The notes below the pieces were generated by a model. That model made no database searches, was not told the DNA's origin, and was given only the letters and a program-made list of their open reading frames with translations. The position numbers were made by a program, and so were the translations under genes. Source: Bombella sp. ESL0385 (GTDB taxonomy: Bacteria; Pseudomonadota; Alphaproteobacteria; Acetobacterales; Acetobacteraceae). Taken from it: a stretch of 64,000 nt of DNA. Location of the stretch: NCBI RefSeq assembly GCF_009725755.1, contig NZ_WNIJ01000001.1, forward strand, positions 372,001-436,000. Reading direction: 5' to 3'. Positions 27,449-36,529 of the stretch are shown piece after piece; position 1 is the first letter of the stretch, and each line of letters opens with the position of its first letter.

Positions 27449-28600
27449 ATGAAGATTGCGATTGTATGTGATTCCTTTAAGGGTAGTCTTTCCACCTTAG
27501 AGGTCGCGCGGGAGATTAAAGCAGGATTTTCGCGTATTTTCCCTCATGCTGATTACCTTTGCCTCCCTATGGCAGATGGTGGAGAAGGCACAGTGGAGGC
27601 TTTTGCCCAGGGGACGGGTGGGCAGATAATGGCATGCAGCGTGACAGGGCCATTGGGCAAGCCTGTCTCTGCTTTTTGGGGCGTGAGCGGGGATGGGCGC
27701 ACCGCCGTGATCGAAATGGCCGCCGCGGCGGGCCTCCCTTTATTAAAACCGGATGAGTATGCACCATTACAGACAACAACCTATGGCGTGGGAGAGTTGG
27801 TGCGTGCTGCGTTGGATCATGGCTGCCAGCATATCATCATTGGGTTAGGCGGTAGTGCTACAAATGATGGTGGGGCTGGGTTTGCTCAGGCTCTGGGGGT
27901 AAGATTGTTAGACGAGCGAGGGCGTGATTTGCCTCCCGGTGGTGCTGCCTTGGCTCATCTCGCACAGATAGATGCTTCTGGCTTGGATGCTCGATTAGCG
28001 TATGTCACGCTGGAGGGAGCCTGTGACGTTACAAATCCTCTCACAGGCCCGCAGGGGGCTTCGGCGATATTTGGTCCACAAAAAGGGGCCTCCCCACGGG
28101 ATGTAGCACAGTTAGAGGCTGCCCTAACACATTATGCAACGCTCTTAGCATCTCAATCTGGACGTAATATCGCTCATATATCTGGGGCGGGGGCAGCAGG
28201 TGGCCTTGGTGGTGGGCTGTTGGCTTTTACACACGTAACCTTACGGCCGGGTGTGGAGATTATTGCTGAGCAGCTGCATTTAGCCGAGCATTTTGCAGAG
28301 ATGGACCTCATCATCACTGGTGAGGGGCGAATGGACGGGCAGACAGTTCATGGGAAGGCCCCTATGGGGGTTGCGCAGATTGCAAAACGCTTCGGCAAGC
28401 CGGTGATTGCTATTGTTGGCTCTACTGGGAAGGATGTAGAGCTTGTCCATCAGGTCGGTATTGATGCCATTTTTGATACGGTCTCATACCCAGCAGATTT
28501 AACAACGGTGTTGGAGGAAGCTCCATCCTCCCTCCGCCGGGTTGCTGAGAATGTAGCCATCATATTGAAGATGGGGCAGATGATGAAGAGATGTTCATAG
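27449..28600 (+). CDS. Glycerate kinase (GarK/GlxK family)
   Basis: Phosphorylates D-glycerate to 2-phosphoglycerate with ATP. 383 residues. MKIAIVCDSFKGSLS is the family N-terminus; ADGGEGTVEAF, LGGSATNDGGAGFAQALG and GEGRMDGQTVHGKAPMGVA are the Gly-rich catalytic signatures. Homologues act in glyoxylate/tartronate and serine-type carbon routes. No other gene of that pathway lies beside it. Confidence 0.92.
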   Translation: MKIAIVCDSFKGSLSTLEVAREIKAGFSRIFPHADYLCLPMADGGEGTVEAFAQGTGGQIMACSVTGPLGKPVSAFWGVSGDGRTAVIEMAAAAGLPLLKPDEYAPLQTTTYGVGELVRAALDHGCQHIIIGLGGSATNDGGAGFAQALGVRLLDERGRDLPPGGAALAHLAQIDASGLDARLAYVTLEGACDVTNPLTGPQGASAIFGPQKGASPRDVAQLEAALTHYATLLASQSGRNIAHISGAGAAGGLGGGLLAFTHVTLRPGVEIIAEQLHLAEHFAEMDLIITGEGRMDGQTVHGKAPMGVAQIAKRFGKPVIAIVGSTGKDVELVHQVGIDAIFDTVSYPADLTTVLEEAPSSLRRVAENVAIILKMGQMMKRCS

Positions 28601-28694
28601 AACGTCTGAACGCTTCACTCTTGTAAAAGAGCCTGCTAGGTTAACTTTATAGTCAGAAGCTGTGCAGCGCAGCGTATTAGTGGCAAGTGATTTT

Positions 28695-31082
28695 ATGAAT
28701 CGTTCTCCCCTCCCGCTTGTTATAGCTCGGTTATGGGCGTTATGTGGGCTTATTCTTGTGCTGGTTGTTCCTGCACAGGCAGCTTCCTCCATTGGAGCAG
28801 CGGACGCCGATAAAGCCGTTGCCAATACCGCCTCGCCTTTAGTTATTGGTACACCTGAAGGAGATTTTGGGTGGAATAATGTTGCAAGTGCTTTGCGGCT
28901 CCAGCTAGAGCAAGACCAAGCAACATTGCGGAGCATTGGGGAGGAGTTGTCTCGTGCAAAAACCCCTCTTAGTGGGAATGCTCTGGATGCTTATAGCGCG
29001 CAAGTTAAGGTTGTGCGGCAACATGTTACGGATGGCTTAGCCCAGATTCAATTTTATGAGGGTTCTATCACATCTTTGTTGCAGGTGCTCGGCACCAAGG
29101 CTGAAGATGGTGAGGATGCAACGATTACGCGTCAGCGCGGGGCAGCACGGAAGACATCATTAGGCATTGCGTCTTTGCAAGTGCGGATGCGAGTGTGTGA
29201 TTTGCAGACGCGCCAGTTGGAAGGCCAGCTAGATGGTTTGCGCCGCCGTGTGCAGCAAGGTGCGCTCGTTCGTCATGTGGAAACACCATTAAGTCTAGGT
29301 TTTTGGCAAACAATCGGGGCCGAGGGGTACGCCGCCTTTAAAGGTCTTACGCGGGATGAGTTAAATATCGTCCTTGGGGCTTTAGGGGTTATAGGGCTTG
29401 TTTCTGTTTTTGCAGAGGCTGTGCGCTGGTTAACAGGTAAAATGCTGAATACCACATTGGCTCGGATGCGGTGGGTTGCTGCTATTCGCACGCAACGCGC
29501 CGTAGGGAGTGTGGTGCTCGGTATTTTATGCGCTTTTTTAGCGGAGCTTCTTTGGCAAGGGTGGGGGTTTATTGCGTTTAGTGAGGATGGGATGCCTCTT
29601 TTATCGGGGCAGTATTTAACACGATCTTTACCGGTGTTTGGGTTTGTGATGGGAGCTGGCGTTTCGTTAAAACGCTCACTCCGCGGGAAGATTTGCCCTC
29701 TTTGCAGCTTATTATTAGGCACAGGGGTTCTCTTTTGTGGGGCGTTACGAACAGCCGAGCTGAATAAAAGCCTTGGGCCGGGGTTGGATGCCATATTGGG
29801 CGGCGTTTTGGCTCTTTCATCAGCGATTTTTCTTTATGTGCCTTGCCGTGTGGAGAAAAATCGTCAGCAACATGCCGGTGAGGATATAAGTGAGCTAGGT
29901 GGGGGAATGGCTCAGGATATTGGTGCAATGTTAATCCAATATTTGCCGCTTCATGGTGTTTCAGCATTGTTATTATTAGTAACGGGCCTAGCTGTATTAA
30001 GTGGTTATATTCCTTTTGCCTTTTTGTTGAATGACTGGGTGCTGACCCTGCTTTATGCTGCTGGTATTGTTATGTTGCTCATGCAGGCATGGCGGGATTG
30101 TGCGCAATTTGTGTTTTCGGCTCAAAGTCATTTAGGGCGTATTTGGAATGAGCTTGGCCTAAGCGCACGCCGTCTTGCACAGGTGGAGGTTATCAGCACG
30201 GCCCTTGTTGGTCTGGGGTTGGTGATGGTTTTTGTAGCCTTATTGCAGGGGAGAAATGGGGCCTCTTTTGGTGGTGCATGGGACGGTTTGCAACAGATTT
30301 TTGCGGGAGACATCTTTTTTGGGATTTCTTTTTCACCACGGATGTTGGTAAATGCCGCCCTGCTGATAATAGGCGTATTTTATGGCATTAAGTTTCTCCA
30401 ACAATGGTTAAATAATCGCCTGTTTCCCGTAACGTCATTAGATAATGGTGCGCGGACATCTATTCTAAGCATCATGACATATACATTATGGATTGTGGCA
30501 GGGTTGAAGTTGTTATCCATGATGGGGATTTCTGTTCAGAATCTAACATGGGTGGTGAGTGCGTTATCGGTCGGTGTGGGTTTTGGCCTACAATCCATCG
30601 TGAAGGACTTTATCTCTGGGTTGATTTTGCTAGCTGAGCGGCCTGCACAAGCGGGCGATAAAATTAGCATTAGTGGGACTACAGGTGTTATTCAGCGTGT
30701 GAATGTTCGGGCAACGGATATCCGCCTGAGCGATGGGACCACAGTGATTATGCCGAACTCTCAATTTATTACCTCCAACGTGCAAAATTGGAGTGCTGGG
30801 CAAAACCCTGTGAAGGTGAAGCTCGTTGTTGCTGTGCCGTCTAATGTTAGTCTGGATAAAATACAGGAGATTTTCATGCAGGTGGCTAATGAGCAACCGA
30901 ACATTCTGCGTGACCCTGCCCCGCAAACGTTGCTTGATCCTAGTGCAGGGGAGACAATCGGAGCTACACTGTCTGTTTATATAGCTCGCGGTACGAGTAG
31001 TGACGCGGTAACGACAGCGGTGATGGGGGCTTTGATGAACCGCTTTAACAGTGAGGGTATTTCTCTTATTCTGCCTTCGTAA
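28695..31082 (+). CDS. Large mechanosensitive channel, DUF3772 + MscS domains
   Basis: Inner-membrane channel that opens under hypo-osmotic tension. About 795 residues from ATG 28695. A signal peptide (ending VVPAQAAS) is followed by a periplasmic coiled-coil segment (DUF3772-like, ~50-180), then roughly ten or more helices, and the C-terminal MscS core: the pore helix VGVGFGLQSIVKDFISGLILL and the beta domain DKISISGTTGVIQRVNVRAT with PNSQFITSNVQNWS. The layout resembles YbdG/MscK-like giant channels. The frame extends upstream to a GTG at 28662, but only the ATG begins at the signal peptide. Confidence 0.9.
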   Translation: MNRSPLPLVIARLWALCGLILVLVVPAQAASSIGAADADKAVANTASPLVIGTPEGDFGWNNVASALRLQLEQDQATLRSIGEELSRAKTPLSGNALDAYSAQVKVVRQHVTDGLAQIQFYEGSITSLLQVLGTKAEDGEDATITRQRGAARKTSLGIASLQVRMRVCDLQTRQLEGQLDGLRRRVQQGALVRHVETPLSLGFWQTIGAEGYAAFKGLTRDELNIVLGALGVIGLVSVFAEAVRWLTGKMLNTTLARMRWVAAIRTQRAVGSVVLGILCAFLAELLWQGWGFIAFSEDGMPLLSGQYLTRSLPVFGFVMGAGVSLKRSLRGKICPLCSLLLGTGVLFCGALRTAELNKSLGPGLDAILGGVLALSSAIFLYVPCRVEKNRQQHAGEDISELGGGMAQDIGAMLIQYLPLHGVSALLLLVTGLAVLSGYIPFAFLLNDWVLTLLYAAGIVMLLMQAWRDCAQFVFSAQSHLGRIWNELGLSARRLAQVEVISTALVGLGLVMVFVALLQGRNGASFGGAWDGLQQIFAGDIFFGISFSPRMLVNAALLIIGVFYGIKFLQQWLNNRLFPVTSLDNGARTSILSIMTYTLWIVAGLKLLSMMGISVQNLTWVVSALSVGVGFGLQSIVKDFISGLILLAERPAQAGDKISISGTTGVIQRVNVRATDIRLSDGTTVIMPNSQFITSNVQNWSAGQNPVKVKLVVAVPSNVSLDKIQEIFMQVANEQPNILRDPAPQTLLDPSAGETIGATLSVYIARGTSSDAVTTAVMGALMNRFNSEGISLILPS

Positions 31083-31091
31083 AAGCTTATA

Positions 31092-31124
31092 AAAGCCGGA
31101 GCCTTATAAAAGGGCCCCGGCTTT
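31092..31124. terminator. Intrinsic terminator between converging genes
   Basis: AAAGCCGG (31092-31099) pairs with CCGGCTTT (31117-31124); further GC pairs are possible inside. Ends in CTTTAT on the plus strand and CTTTTATAAGC on the minus strand, so it can serve both the MscS gene and the small minus-strand gene. Confidence 0.7.
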
Positions 31125-31141
31125 ATAGAGCCGTTCTAGGC

Positions 31142-31306
31142 TTATTTGCCGTCAACAGAGCGTGCAATTTCGGAAACGAGCTTTGTTAGGTAAGCCCGGT
31201 CGATTTGTGTGTTAGGTCCCTCAATCCGTACAACATCTTGTACAAGAGCAAAGATGAGGTCTTCGCGTGTCATGTTACGAACGGGGTTTACATCGTTTTG
31301 TGCCAT
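31142..31306 (-). CDS. Small hypothetical protein, 54 aa
   Basis: Begins MAQNDVNPVRNMTRED and ends EIARSVDGK; soluble, mostly helical, no membrane or export signal. ATG 31306 has AAGGA upstream; the longer frame to 31378 adds an unlikely Cys/Trp-rich extension. Not recognised. It is isolated, with ~180 bp of non-coding DNA upstream and a terminator just downstream, which suggests its own promoter. Confidence 0.6.
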   Translation of the reverse strand: MAQNDVNPVRNMTREDLIFALVQDVVRIEGPNTQIDRAYLTKLVSEIARSVDGK

Positions 31307-31431
31307 AACGGTTTGTTCCTTCCATATAAACTGGCGATGATAGCAACCACACAGCACTGTTGGCTGCCCTGGGAGCATTTAGCAGGTTTTATAACGCTAG
31401 GTCACGCTTTGTTAAGAAGAAAAGTAAAGCT

Positions 31432-31460
31432 CTGGTAAAGAAATAGTGGGATGGTATAAT
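31432..31460 (+). promoter_or_regulatory. Candidate sigma70 promoter for the AI-2E family gene
   Basis: A perfect TATAAT at 31455-31460 lies 24 bp before the start codon, with a weak -35 (CTGGTA) 17 bp further upstream. The predicted transcript would have a leader of under 20 nt containing AAGGA. Confidence 0.4.
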
Positions 31461-31484
31461 GGAGCACACGGTTAAGGACAGGGT

Positions 31485-32612
31485 ATGATAACGCGGTTAA
31501 AGTCTTTTTTTACGCAGCCAGAGGCCAACTTCCAAGGTCAGCAAGCAGAGGGGCAGCTGAAGCCTGTTTTGACGGCCCTTGCGGTGGGGACGTTGCTGTT
31601 GGCGGCTTTATGGGTGCTCAAGCCTTTCTTACTGCCTATATTAGGGGCCATTACTATCTCGGTGACGTTCTGGCCTTTTGTGCTAAAATTGCACAAGCTG
31701 TTATTTGGTAGTCGTGTTGCCGCTGTATTTTGCACAGCCTTAGCCGCCTTGATTGTCTTTTTTATGCCCGTTGCGCTAATCGCTCTCATTTTTGCGCAAC
31801 ATGTTAAGGATGTTTCGCACTTAATTTCTATATTACCGTCATGGCAGTTACCAGCGGTTCCCGCGTGGGTGGGCCATATCCCGCATCTGGGAAGTCATAT
31901 TGTACCTCTGTGGGACCATCTGCGTGAAAATAGTCTGCCAAGTTTGCTGAAGCAGATTATCCCTCCTCCTGAGACGCTGATAAGCATGGTCCTTTCTTCG
32001 GCGGGAAGTTTTGGGTCTCTTTTGGTGGAGTTTGGCCTGACATTGATCGCTATGGTGATTATCCTCCTCCATGCAGAAAAGTTGATTGATGTGCTAGAGC
32101 GTATCAGCGTGCGCTTGGCAGGAGAGGCGGGTCGTCATTTTCTAAAACGTGCAGAAATCACAATGCGTGGTGTTGCGTTAGGGGTAACCTTAACCGCCAT
32201 TGTGGAATCTCTTTTTGGTTGGCTTGGCCTTATGCTGGCTGGTATGCCGATGGGTAGCGTTATTGCGGCGGTGATGTTTATATCATGCGTCTTACAATTT
32301 GGTGGTGCGTGGGTATTATTTGTTAGTACGATTTGGCTTTATTTTACAGCTCCTTTGTCTCACGCGCTGATTTTATTGGTCTTTGCGTTGATTGCCGTAG
32401 CGAATGACAATTTTTTACAAGCTTTGGTCATTCGTCGTTATGTGAGGATTTCGGTCATCACTATTATGTTTGGGGCCTTTGGTGGTATTGCTACATTAGG
32501 CTTTGCTGGTGTCTTTGTTGGTCCGACCCTGCTCTATCTTGTTGAATTTATGCTTCAGGAGTGGGTGGGTCTTTCACCGAAAGATGAGGCAGAAAAGACA
32601 TCCTCTTTGTAA
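31485..32612 (+). CDS. AI-2E family (PerM-like) membrane transporter
   Basis: 375 residues, about eight helices in the pattern of the AI-2 exporter superfamily (TqsA/PerM): paired N-terminal helices, a periplasmic amphipathic stretch (~105-160), FGLTLIAMVIILLHAEKL and the C-terminal GFAGVFVGPTLLYLVEFML. Family members export autoinducer-2 or couple sodium and proton movement; function here is not certain. The last 65 bp overlap the 3' end of the converging PepSY gene. Confidence 0.85.
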   Translation: MITRLKSFFTQPEANFQGQQAEGQLKPVLTALAVGTLLLAALWVLKPFLLPILGAITISVTFWPFVLKLHKLLFGSRVAAVFCTALAALIVFFMPVALIALIFAQHVKDVSHLISILPSWQLPAVPAWVGHIPHLGSHIVPLWDHLRENSLPSLLKQIIPPPETLISMVLSSAGSFGSLLVEFGLTLIAMVIILLHAEKLIDVLERISVRLAGEAGRHFLKRAEITMRGVALGVTLTAIVESLFGWLGLMLAGMPMGSVIAAVMFISCVLQFGGAWVLFVSTIWLYFTAPLSHALILLVFALIAVANDNFLQALVIRRYVRISVITIMFGAFGGIATLGFAGVFVGPTLLYLVEFMLQEWVGLSPKDEAEKTSSL

Positions 32613-34428
32613 GGATAAAGCCTGCACTCGCCCAGAGGCTTATGGTCGCTAGGGCGAGGGCTAGCGTTAGACTGCATGTTGCTGTGTTTTGCATGGCCGT
32701 GTGGCGTAGCGTTACGATGGTAAGGGCTGTGGTCAGGAAGCTAGCTGATAAGATGAGTATAAGAACGCGGTAGATATAGCGTGGGAAAGTAGCACAACTT
32801 AGAATACTTAGAGCAAAACAAGTATAATAAAATAGTGTGATATGCTGATAAAGCCGCATCATAGATGTTTGGGCTATAGAGGGTAAGCTGGCCATTTTTG
32901 TAATATTCCCAAGGGGGATGAGGTGAGTGGTCAGGGGGCTAAGGGCGATAACCCCACATAAGCCAAGTAAACACCCCATGAGGCTTCCCTCTGTTATGCG
33001 GTCAAGCCATAATGTCATTGATGATTCAAGTCGGCTGCTTTTTTTCTTTATGGTTTTGCGATGTGTATTAAGCCATAGCTGATTGGCCGTATGGAAGAAC
33101 CCCACACCGCAGAGAGCTAATATAATATAGAGCCATCGAACAAACTCGCCCCCGAAACTTCCAAAATGTAAAGCAAGGCACCATGTGAGCAAACGTCGTG
33201 CAAGGCTTTGGTGGGAGGATAAGTTCGTCTCCTCCAAAACGCTCCCCGTATAAGGGTTCAGTGTGATGGAGGCACGATCCCGACCAATCATTGGGTTGTA
33301 AGTATCTATACCCTGTACAAATAAGAAAGGATAAGTTTGTAGAGGCTTAGATGAGAGAGGGTTAGGGCTATAGAGCGGGGCATGGAGCATGACACGTGCA
33401 GCTAATGTATCGGCGGTGATAGGGGAGAGAATATAGTCTAAGCGGTAAGGTTGAAAATGAGGGGCATGAGTATGGAGCTGCGTTAGAACGCTCTCCGGTG
33501 AGATGAGGGAGTGGGTATTTTGTTTTGATTCCGAAACGATATGAGTGTCAGAGATACTGCAAAAGAGTGGGAAGAAGGCAAAGAGGGCCGTTGTCAAAGC
33601 GATAATGAGGTGAAATGGCATGGAGCAAAGGCCGAGTAAGCTATGTAAGTCCAGCCAACGCCGTCTTGCGCGCCCGTGTAAGCGAACGGTCATAAGGTTA
33701 CGCCACATGCCGGGTAGTAGTAAAATGACGCCTGATAGCAGTGCCAGCCCATAAAAGAGGCATATAATCCCTATAATGGGCATCGCCCAAGGCTCTGGTA
33801 GCGGGAGCCCCATGCGGCGATGTAACCCACCAATAAAGCTAGGGGCTGGTGTAGGGGCAAGATAATAAAGGGAGGAAGTGTGAGGGGAGGTTTGATGTAT
33901 AAGAATCTGAGCAGCTGGTAAAGCTAAGGGGAGTTCTGGTGCAAGGGGGAGGCTTAGCTGCGCTGTGGTAGGGCTGGTTAATGTGATGCGATATTGTAAG
34001 GGGGTGTGCACCCCTAATGTATCTAATGTCGTCTTATCAAGAGGTAAGAGAGATGTTTCAAGAGGTGAGGGAGGAGGTAGGCGGGCTATGCTCCATTGCT
34101 GTAATGGGGCTGCAAATAATGTAAGAGCTCCAGCAAGGAACCCCATTGCTAAGAGGCTGCCTGTGGTAATGCCAATCCATCCATGGAGTGTTTGATAACG
34201 GCGCGCGATACGATGGATATTACGCCCTACCCCAGTGCCAATGAGGGCTGTAAGGCCCATAAGGGCGATAAAGCAGCTGCTGAGGAGAAATAGGGAGCTA
34301 CCAGTGACATCATAATGATGAGGGATGTTCAACCATGTTGCTATAGGGATGCTCCCTCCTATGATGAAGGTGCAACATGCTATCCCGATGGTGATACGCC
34401 GCCATAAAGGAGTGTTAGGCGTCGTCAT
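32548..34428 (-). CDS. PepSY-domain inner-membrane protein
   Basis: 626 residues with an N-terminal helix and large loop, the PepSY_TM core (GRARRRWLDLHSLLGLCSMPFHLIIALTT region, read in part as RRRWLDLHSLLG), and several C-terminal helices. Conserved membrane His residues (DLHSLLG, ALHFGSFGGEFVRWLYI) suggest the haem- or iron-reductase-like activity proposed for this family, usually linked to siderophore uptake. Its start overlaps the small membrane gene upstream by 4 bp. No TonB receptor is adjacent. Codon 626 ends inside the AI-2E gene. Confidence 0.82.
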   Translation of the reverse strand: MTTPNTPLWRRITIGIACCTFIIGGSIPIATWLNIPHHYDVTGSSLFLLSSCFIALMGLTALIGTGVGRNIHRIARRYQTLHGWIGITTGSLLAMGFLAGALTLFAAPLQQWSIARLPPPSPLETSLLPLDKTTLDTLGVHTPLQYRITLTSPTTAQLSLPLAPELPLALPAAQILIHQTSPHTSSLYYLAPTPAPSFIGGLHRRMGLPLPEPWAMPIIGIICLFYGLALLSGVILLLPGMWRNLMTVRLHGRARRRWLDLHSLLGLCSMPFHLIIALTTALFAFFPLFCSISDTHIVSESKQNTHSLISPESVLTQLHTHAPHFQPYRLDYILSPITADTLAARVMLHAPLYSPNPLSSKPLQTYPFLFVQGIDTYNPMIGRDRASITLNPYTGSVLEETNLSSHQSLARRLLTWCLALHFGSFGGEFVRWLYIILALCGVGFFHTANQLWLNTHRKTIKKKSSRLESSMTLWLDRITEGSLMGCLLGLCGVIALSPLTTHLIPLGNITKMASLPSIAQTSMMRLYQHITLFYYTCFALSILSCATFPRYIYRVLILILSASFLTTALTIVTLRHTAMQNTATCSLTLALALATISLWASAGFILTKRMSFLPHLSVKDPPTPEA

Positions 34429-34724
34429 GAGGAGAGCGATGAGCGATAGGTGTCAAGAATAGCCCAGCAAATGGGGAGTAGGCATAAGAGGGCCATAGTC
34501 AGGCCACCGAGGCAGAAGAATGCACCAATCGGGCCGAAAATATAGGCCCAAAGGCTCCATGCAAGCAGGGCCGTTACGCCCAGCAAACCCTTGGCTAACG
34601 TGGGGTTGAGGTAAGATATTTGAGGCGTCTGACCGGGGAGTTGAAGCCATAATAGAATAGCGGAGAAACTGCCGAGACCTAAGCCACCTGCAAAGAGGCT
34701 GAAAGTCGTATCAATGAATGGCAC
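34425..34724 (-). CDS. Small membrane protein coupled to the PepSY gene
   Basis: 99 residues with three hydrophobic segments (~7-28, 45-63, 66-92). Stop overlaps the PepSY start as ATGA, so translation is coupled. In related bacteria such small proteins (DUF3325/DUF3649 type) accompany PepSY proteins in iron-uptake clusters; I cannot say which family this one belongs to. The 253-bp gap upstream (34725-34977), shared with the divergent GNAT gene, must hold both promoters; I see no clear Fur box in it. Confidence 0.65.
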   Translation of the reverse strand: MPFIDTTFSLFAGGLGLGSFSAILLWLQLPGQTPQISYLNPTLAKGLLGVTALLAWSLWAYIFGPIGAFFCLGGLTMALLCLLPICWAILDTYRSSLSS

Positions 34725-34977
34725 TCTCTTTCTCCCCGTATTATGTCTTTGTTATGCAAGACCATGGTTATCTGTGAGGGGATTTTATGGGGAATCAGTG
34801 CAAGGCGTCAAACCTGTATTATTAATGCAGGATATAAATTGTTCTGATAATCATATCCTTCTTGTGAGGGTGCGAAGGGATTTATCAAGTTTCTATGAGA
34901 GGTCATAAGATATGTTCTACCCTCATAGGTAAAAGCAGCATAAACTGAGACAGTTTTAGAGGGGAGTGGAGGGCATA

Positions 34978-35490
34978 ATGGATATTCGTCACGCCATAGA
35001 GGATGATCTTCCCATTATTACGGAGATTTATAATCACGCTGTGAGGACAACGACAGCGATATGGAACGATCGCGTTGTGGATGTAGCGAATAGGGCAGCA
35101 TGGTTAAAGGCTCATGATGAAGCGGATTTGCCAGTCTTGGTGAGTGTGGATGATGATGGCGTGGTGAATGGTTATGCCACTTTTGGGCCGTGGCGTGCGT
35201 GGGATGGCTATAAATATACGGTAGAACATTCCGTCTATGTGCATAAAGCTGCACAACGTAAGGGGGTCGGGAAAGCTCTTATGCACGCTTTGATGGAGGC
35301 TGCGCGTGAGCGAGGGTATCACGTTATGATTGCGGGTATTGAATCGGGGAATGTAGGGTCATTACGCCTACATGAGCAATTAGGCTTCCAAAAAGTGGGG
35401 GAGTGCCCTCAGGTAGGGTGTAAGTTCGGGCGGTGGTTGGATTTGACCTTCATGCAAGTCACATTTGAGGGATGTCCTTTGCCAAAATGA
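34978..35490 (+). CDS. GNAT acetyltransferase, phosphinothricin/methionine-sulfoximine type
   Basis: 170 residues. The N-terminus IRHAIEDDLPIITEIYNHAV, the VNGYATFGPWRAWDGYKYTVEHSVYV strand run, and the acetyl-CoA loop QRKGVGKALMHALMEAARERG are typical of the Pat/MddA/YncA group, which acetylates methionine sulfoximine-like amino acids. ESGNVGSLRLHEQLGF is the expected C-terminal signature. ATG 34978 has GGAGGG upstream; the longer GTG start at 34966 is less likely. Confidence 0.87.
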   Translation: MDIRHAIEDDLPIITEIYNHAVRTTTAIWNDRVVDVANRAAWLKAHDEADLPVLVSVDDDGVVNGYATFGPWRAWDGYKYTVEHSVYVHKAAQRKGVGKALMHALMEAARERGYHVMIAGIESGNVGSLRLHEQLGFQKVGECPQVGCKFGRWLDLTFMQVTFEGCPLPK

Positions 35491-35550
35491 ACTTGCTATA
35501 ATAGCAGTTTTTTGTTCTTGTATCAGAATGAAAATATGAGGAGAAACACC

Positions 35551-36057
35551 ATGTTGGGTTGTAAGAGGGATGGGGTAATATGGAGCCGTGCATGGTCCAT
35601 GATGGCTTTACTAGTTGGGGGTATGGCTCTTGCAACGCCTGCATGGGCTGAAGGCTTGGACCGTGTTTATGAGGTGCAAGCGCAGCTGGCTCCAACAACT
35701 TTGGTGGTGGGGAAGGACCAAGCCCCTACCGATGTGCTAAAAACGAATCTAGGGCCGAATATCCGCCGTGGGCAAGTCCAGAAGACGGTTGAAATTGGGC
35801 ATAATGCTTACCGCTTGGGACAATATCGGATGCAAGTTCGTTTACGTCCCGGCCCGCATGGTGGGTATGATAATGGTACGATGAGTTATACTGTCTCGGC
35901 GTCATTAAACCGTGTAGCGAATAATCATACGGTCTCTATTTTTACACGCGTAAAAGGGGTGGTGAAACTGCAAGACGGTCAGGCCGTAACACCCCTCCCA
36001 GCGAACCGTTATTTTACGGGAACGATGCAGATTCATGCCATTGCAGCAGGGTTCTGA
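35551..36057 (+). CDS. Exported hypothetical protein, 168 aa
   Basis: Signal peptide MMALLVGGMALATPAWA preceded by a basic N-region; the mature ~125 residues look all-beta (alternating hydrophobic strands such as YRMQVRLRPG, MSYTVSASLN, HTVSIFTRVKGVVKL). No Cys in the mature part. ATG 35551 has GAGGAG 7 nt upstream. Not recognised. Starts a tight plus-strand group with the next gene 22 bp on. Confidence 0.65.
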   Translation: MLGCKRDGVIWSRAWSMMALLVGGMALATPAWAEGLDRVYEVQAQLAPTTLVVGKDQAPTDVLKTNLGPNIRRGQVQKTVEIGHNAYRLGQYRMQVRLRPGPHGGYDNGTMSYTVSASLNRVANNHTVSIFTRVKGVVKLQDGQAVTPLPANRYFTGTMQIHAIAAGF

Positions 36058-36079
36058 AGACAAAGGAAGGTGTGGCTGG

Positions 36080-36466
36080 ATGAGGATGTGGCTAAAAGGG
36101 CGATCGGGCTTTTTGGAAGGGCTGGTAGTTGGGGCGATAAGTTTTTTTTATATGGGGAATATCGCGGTGGCGGGCGCACTTTCATTCCCGGAATCGGGTG
36201 TGAAGGCTCCGTATAGTCCTTTGGCCATTCCAACTTATTTTCAGCCTATTGATGTATCGTTAGAGGCTTTGTTGGATCAGCATTACACGATTATATCCGC
36301 CCATGAAGCAGGTGGAGAGGAGATAGTGGTTTTAGCGCGAAAAGAAGGCCCTATGGAGGCGCGTCTTCATGCTATATGTGCGTTGACGATGCCGAATGTT
36401 GAGACGGATCAAACCGTGGTAACATCGCGTTGTTGGGCATTAAATCATCCTCGTAAGGGGGAATAA
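36080..36466 (+). CDS. Hypothetical protein with N-terminal membrane anchor, 128 aa
   Basis: One hydrophobic segment (FLEGLVVGAISFFYMGNIAVAG, read in part) that may be a signal or anchor, then a compact domain with EEIVVLARKEGPMEARLHAIC and two Cys (HAIC, SRCW) about 21 residues apart. AAGGAAGG precedes ATG 36080. Not recognised. Same direction as its neighbours and probably cotranscribed with the exported protein upstream. Confidence 0.6.
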   Translation: MRMWLKGRSGFLEGLVVGAISFFYMGNIAVAGALSFPESGVKAPYSPLAIPTYFQPIDVSLEALLDQHYTIISAHEAGGEEIVVLARKEGPMEARLHAICALTMPNVETDQTVVTSRCWALNHPRKGE

Positions 36467-36529
36467 TCTTATGCGTGTTAGTACCGAATTATGGTATGGG
36501 CAGCATAATATGTTTGCGGGAGGGGTGTT

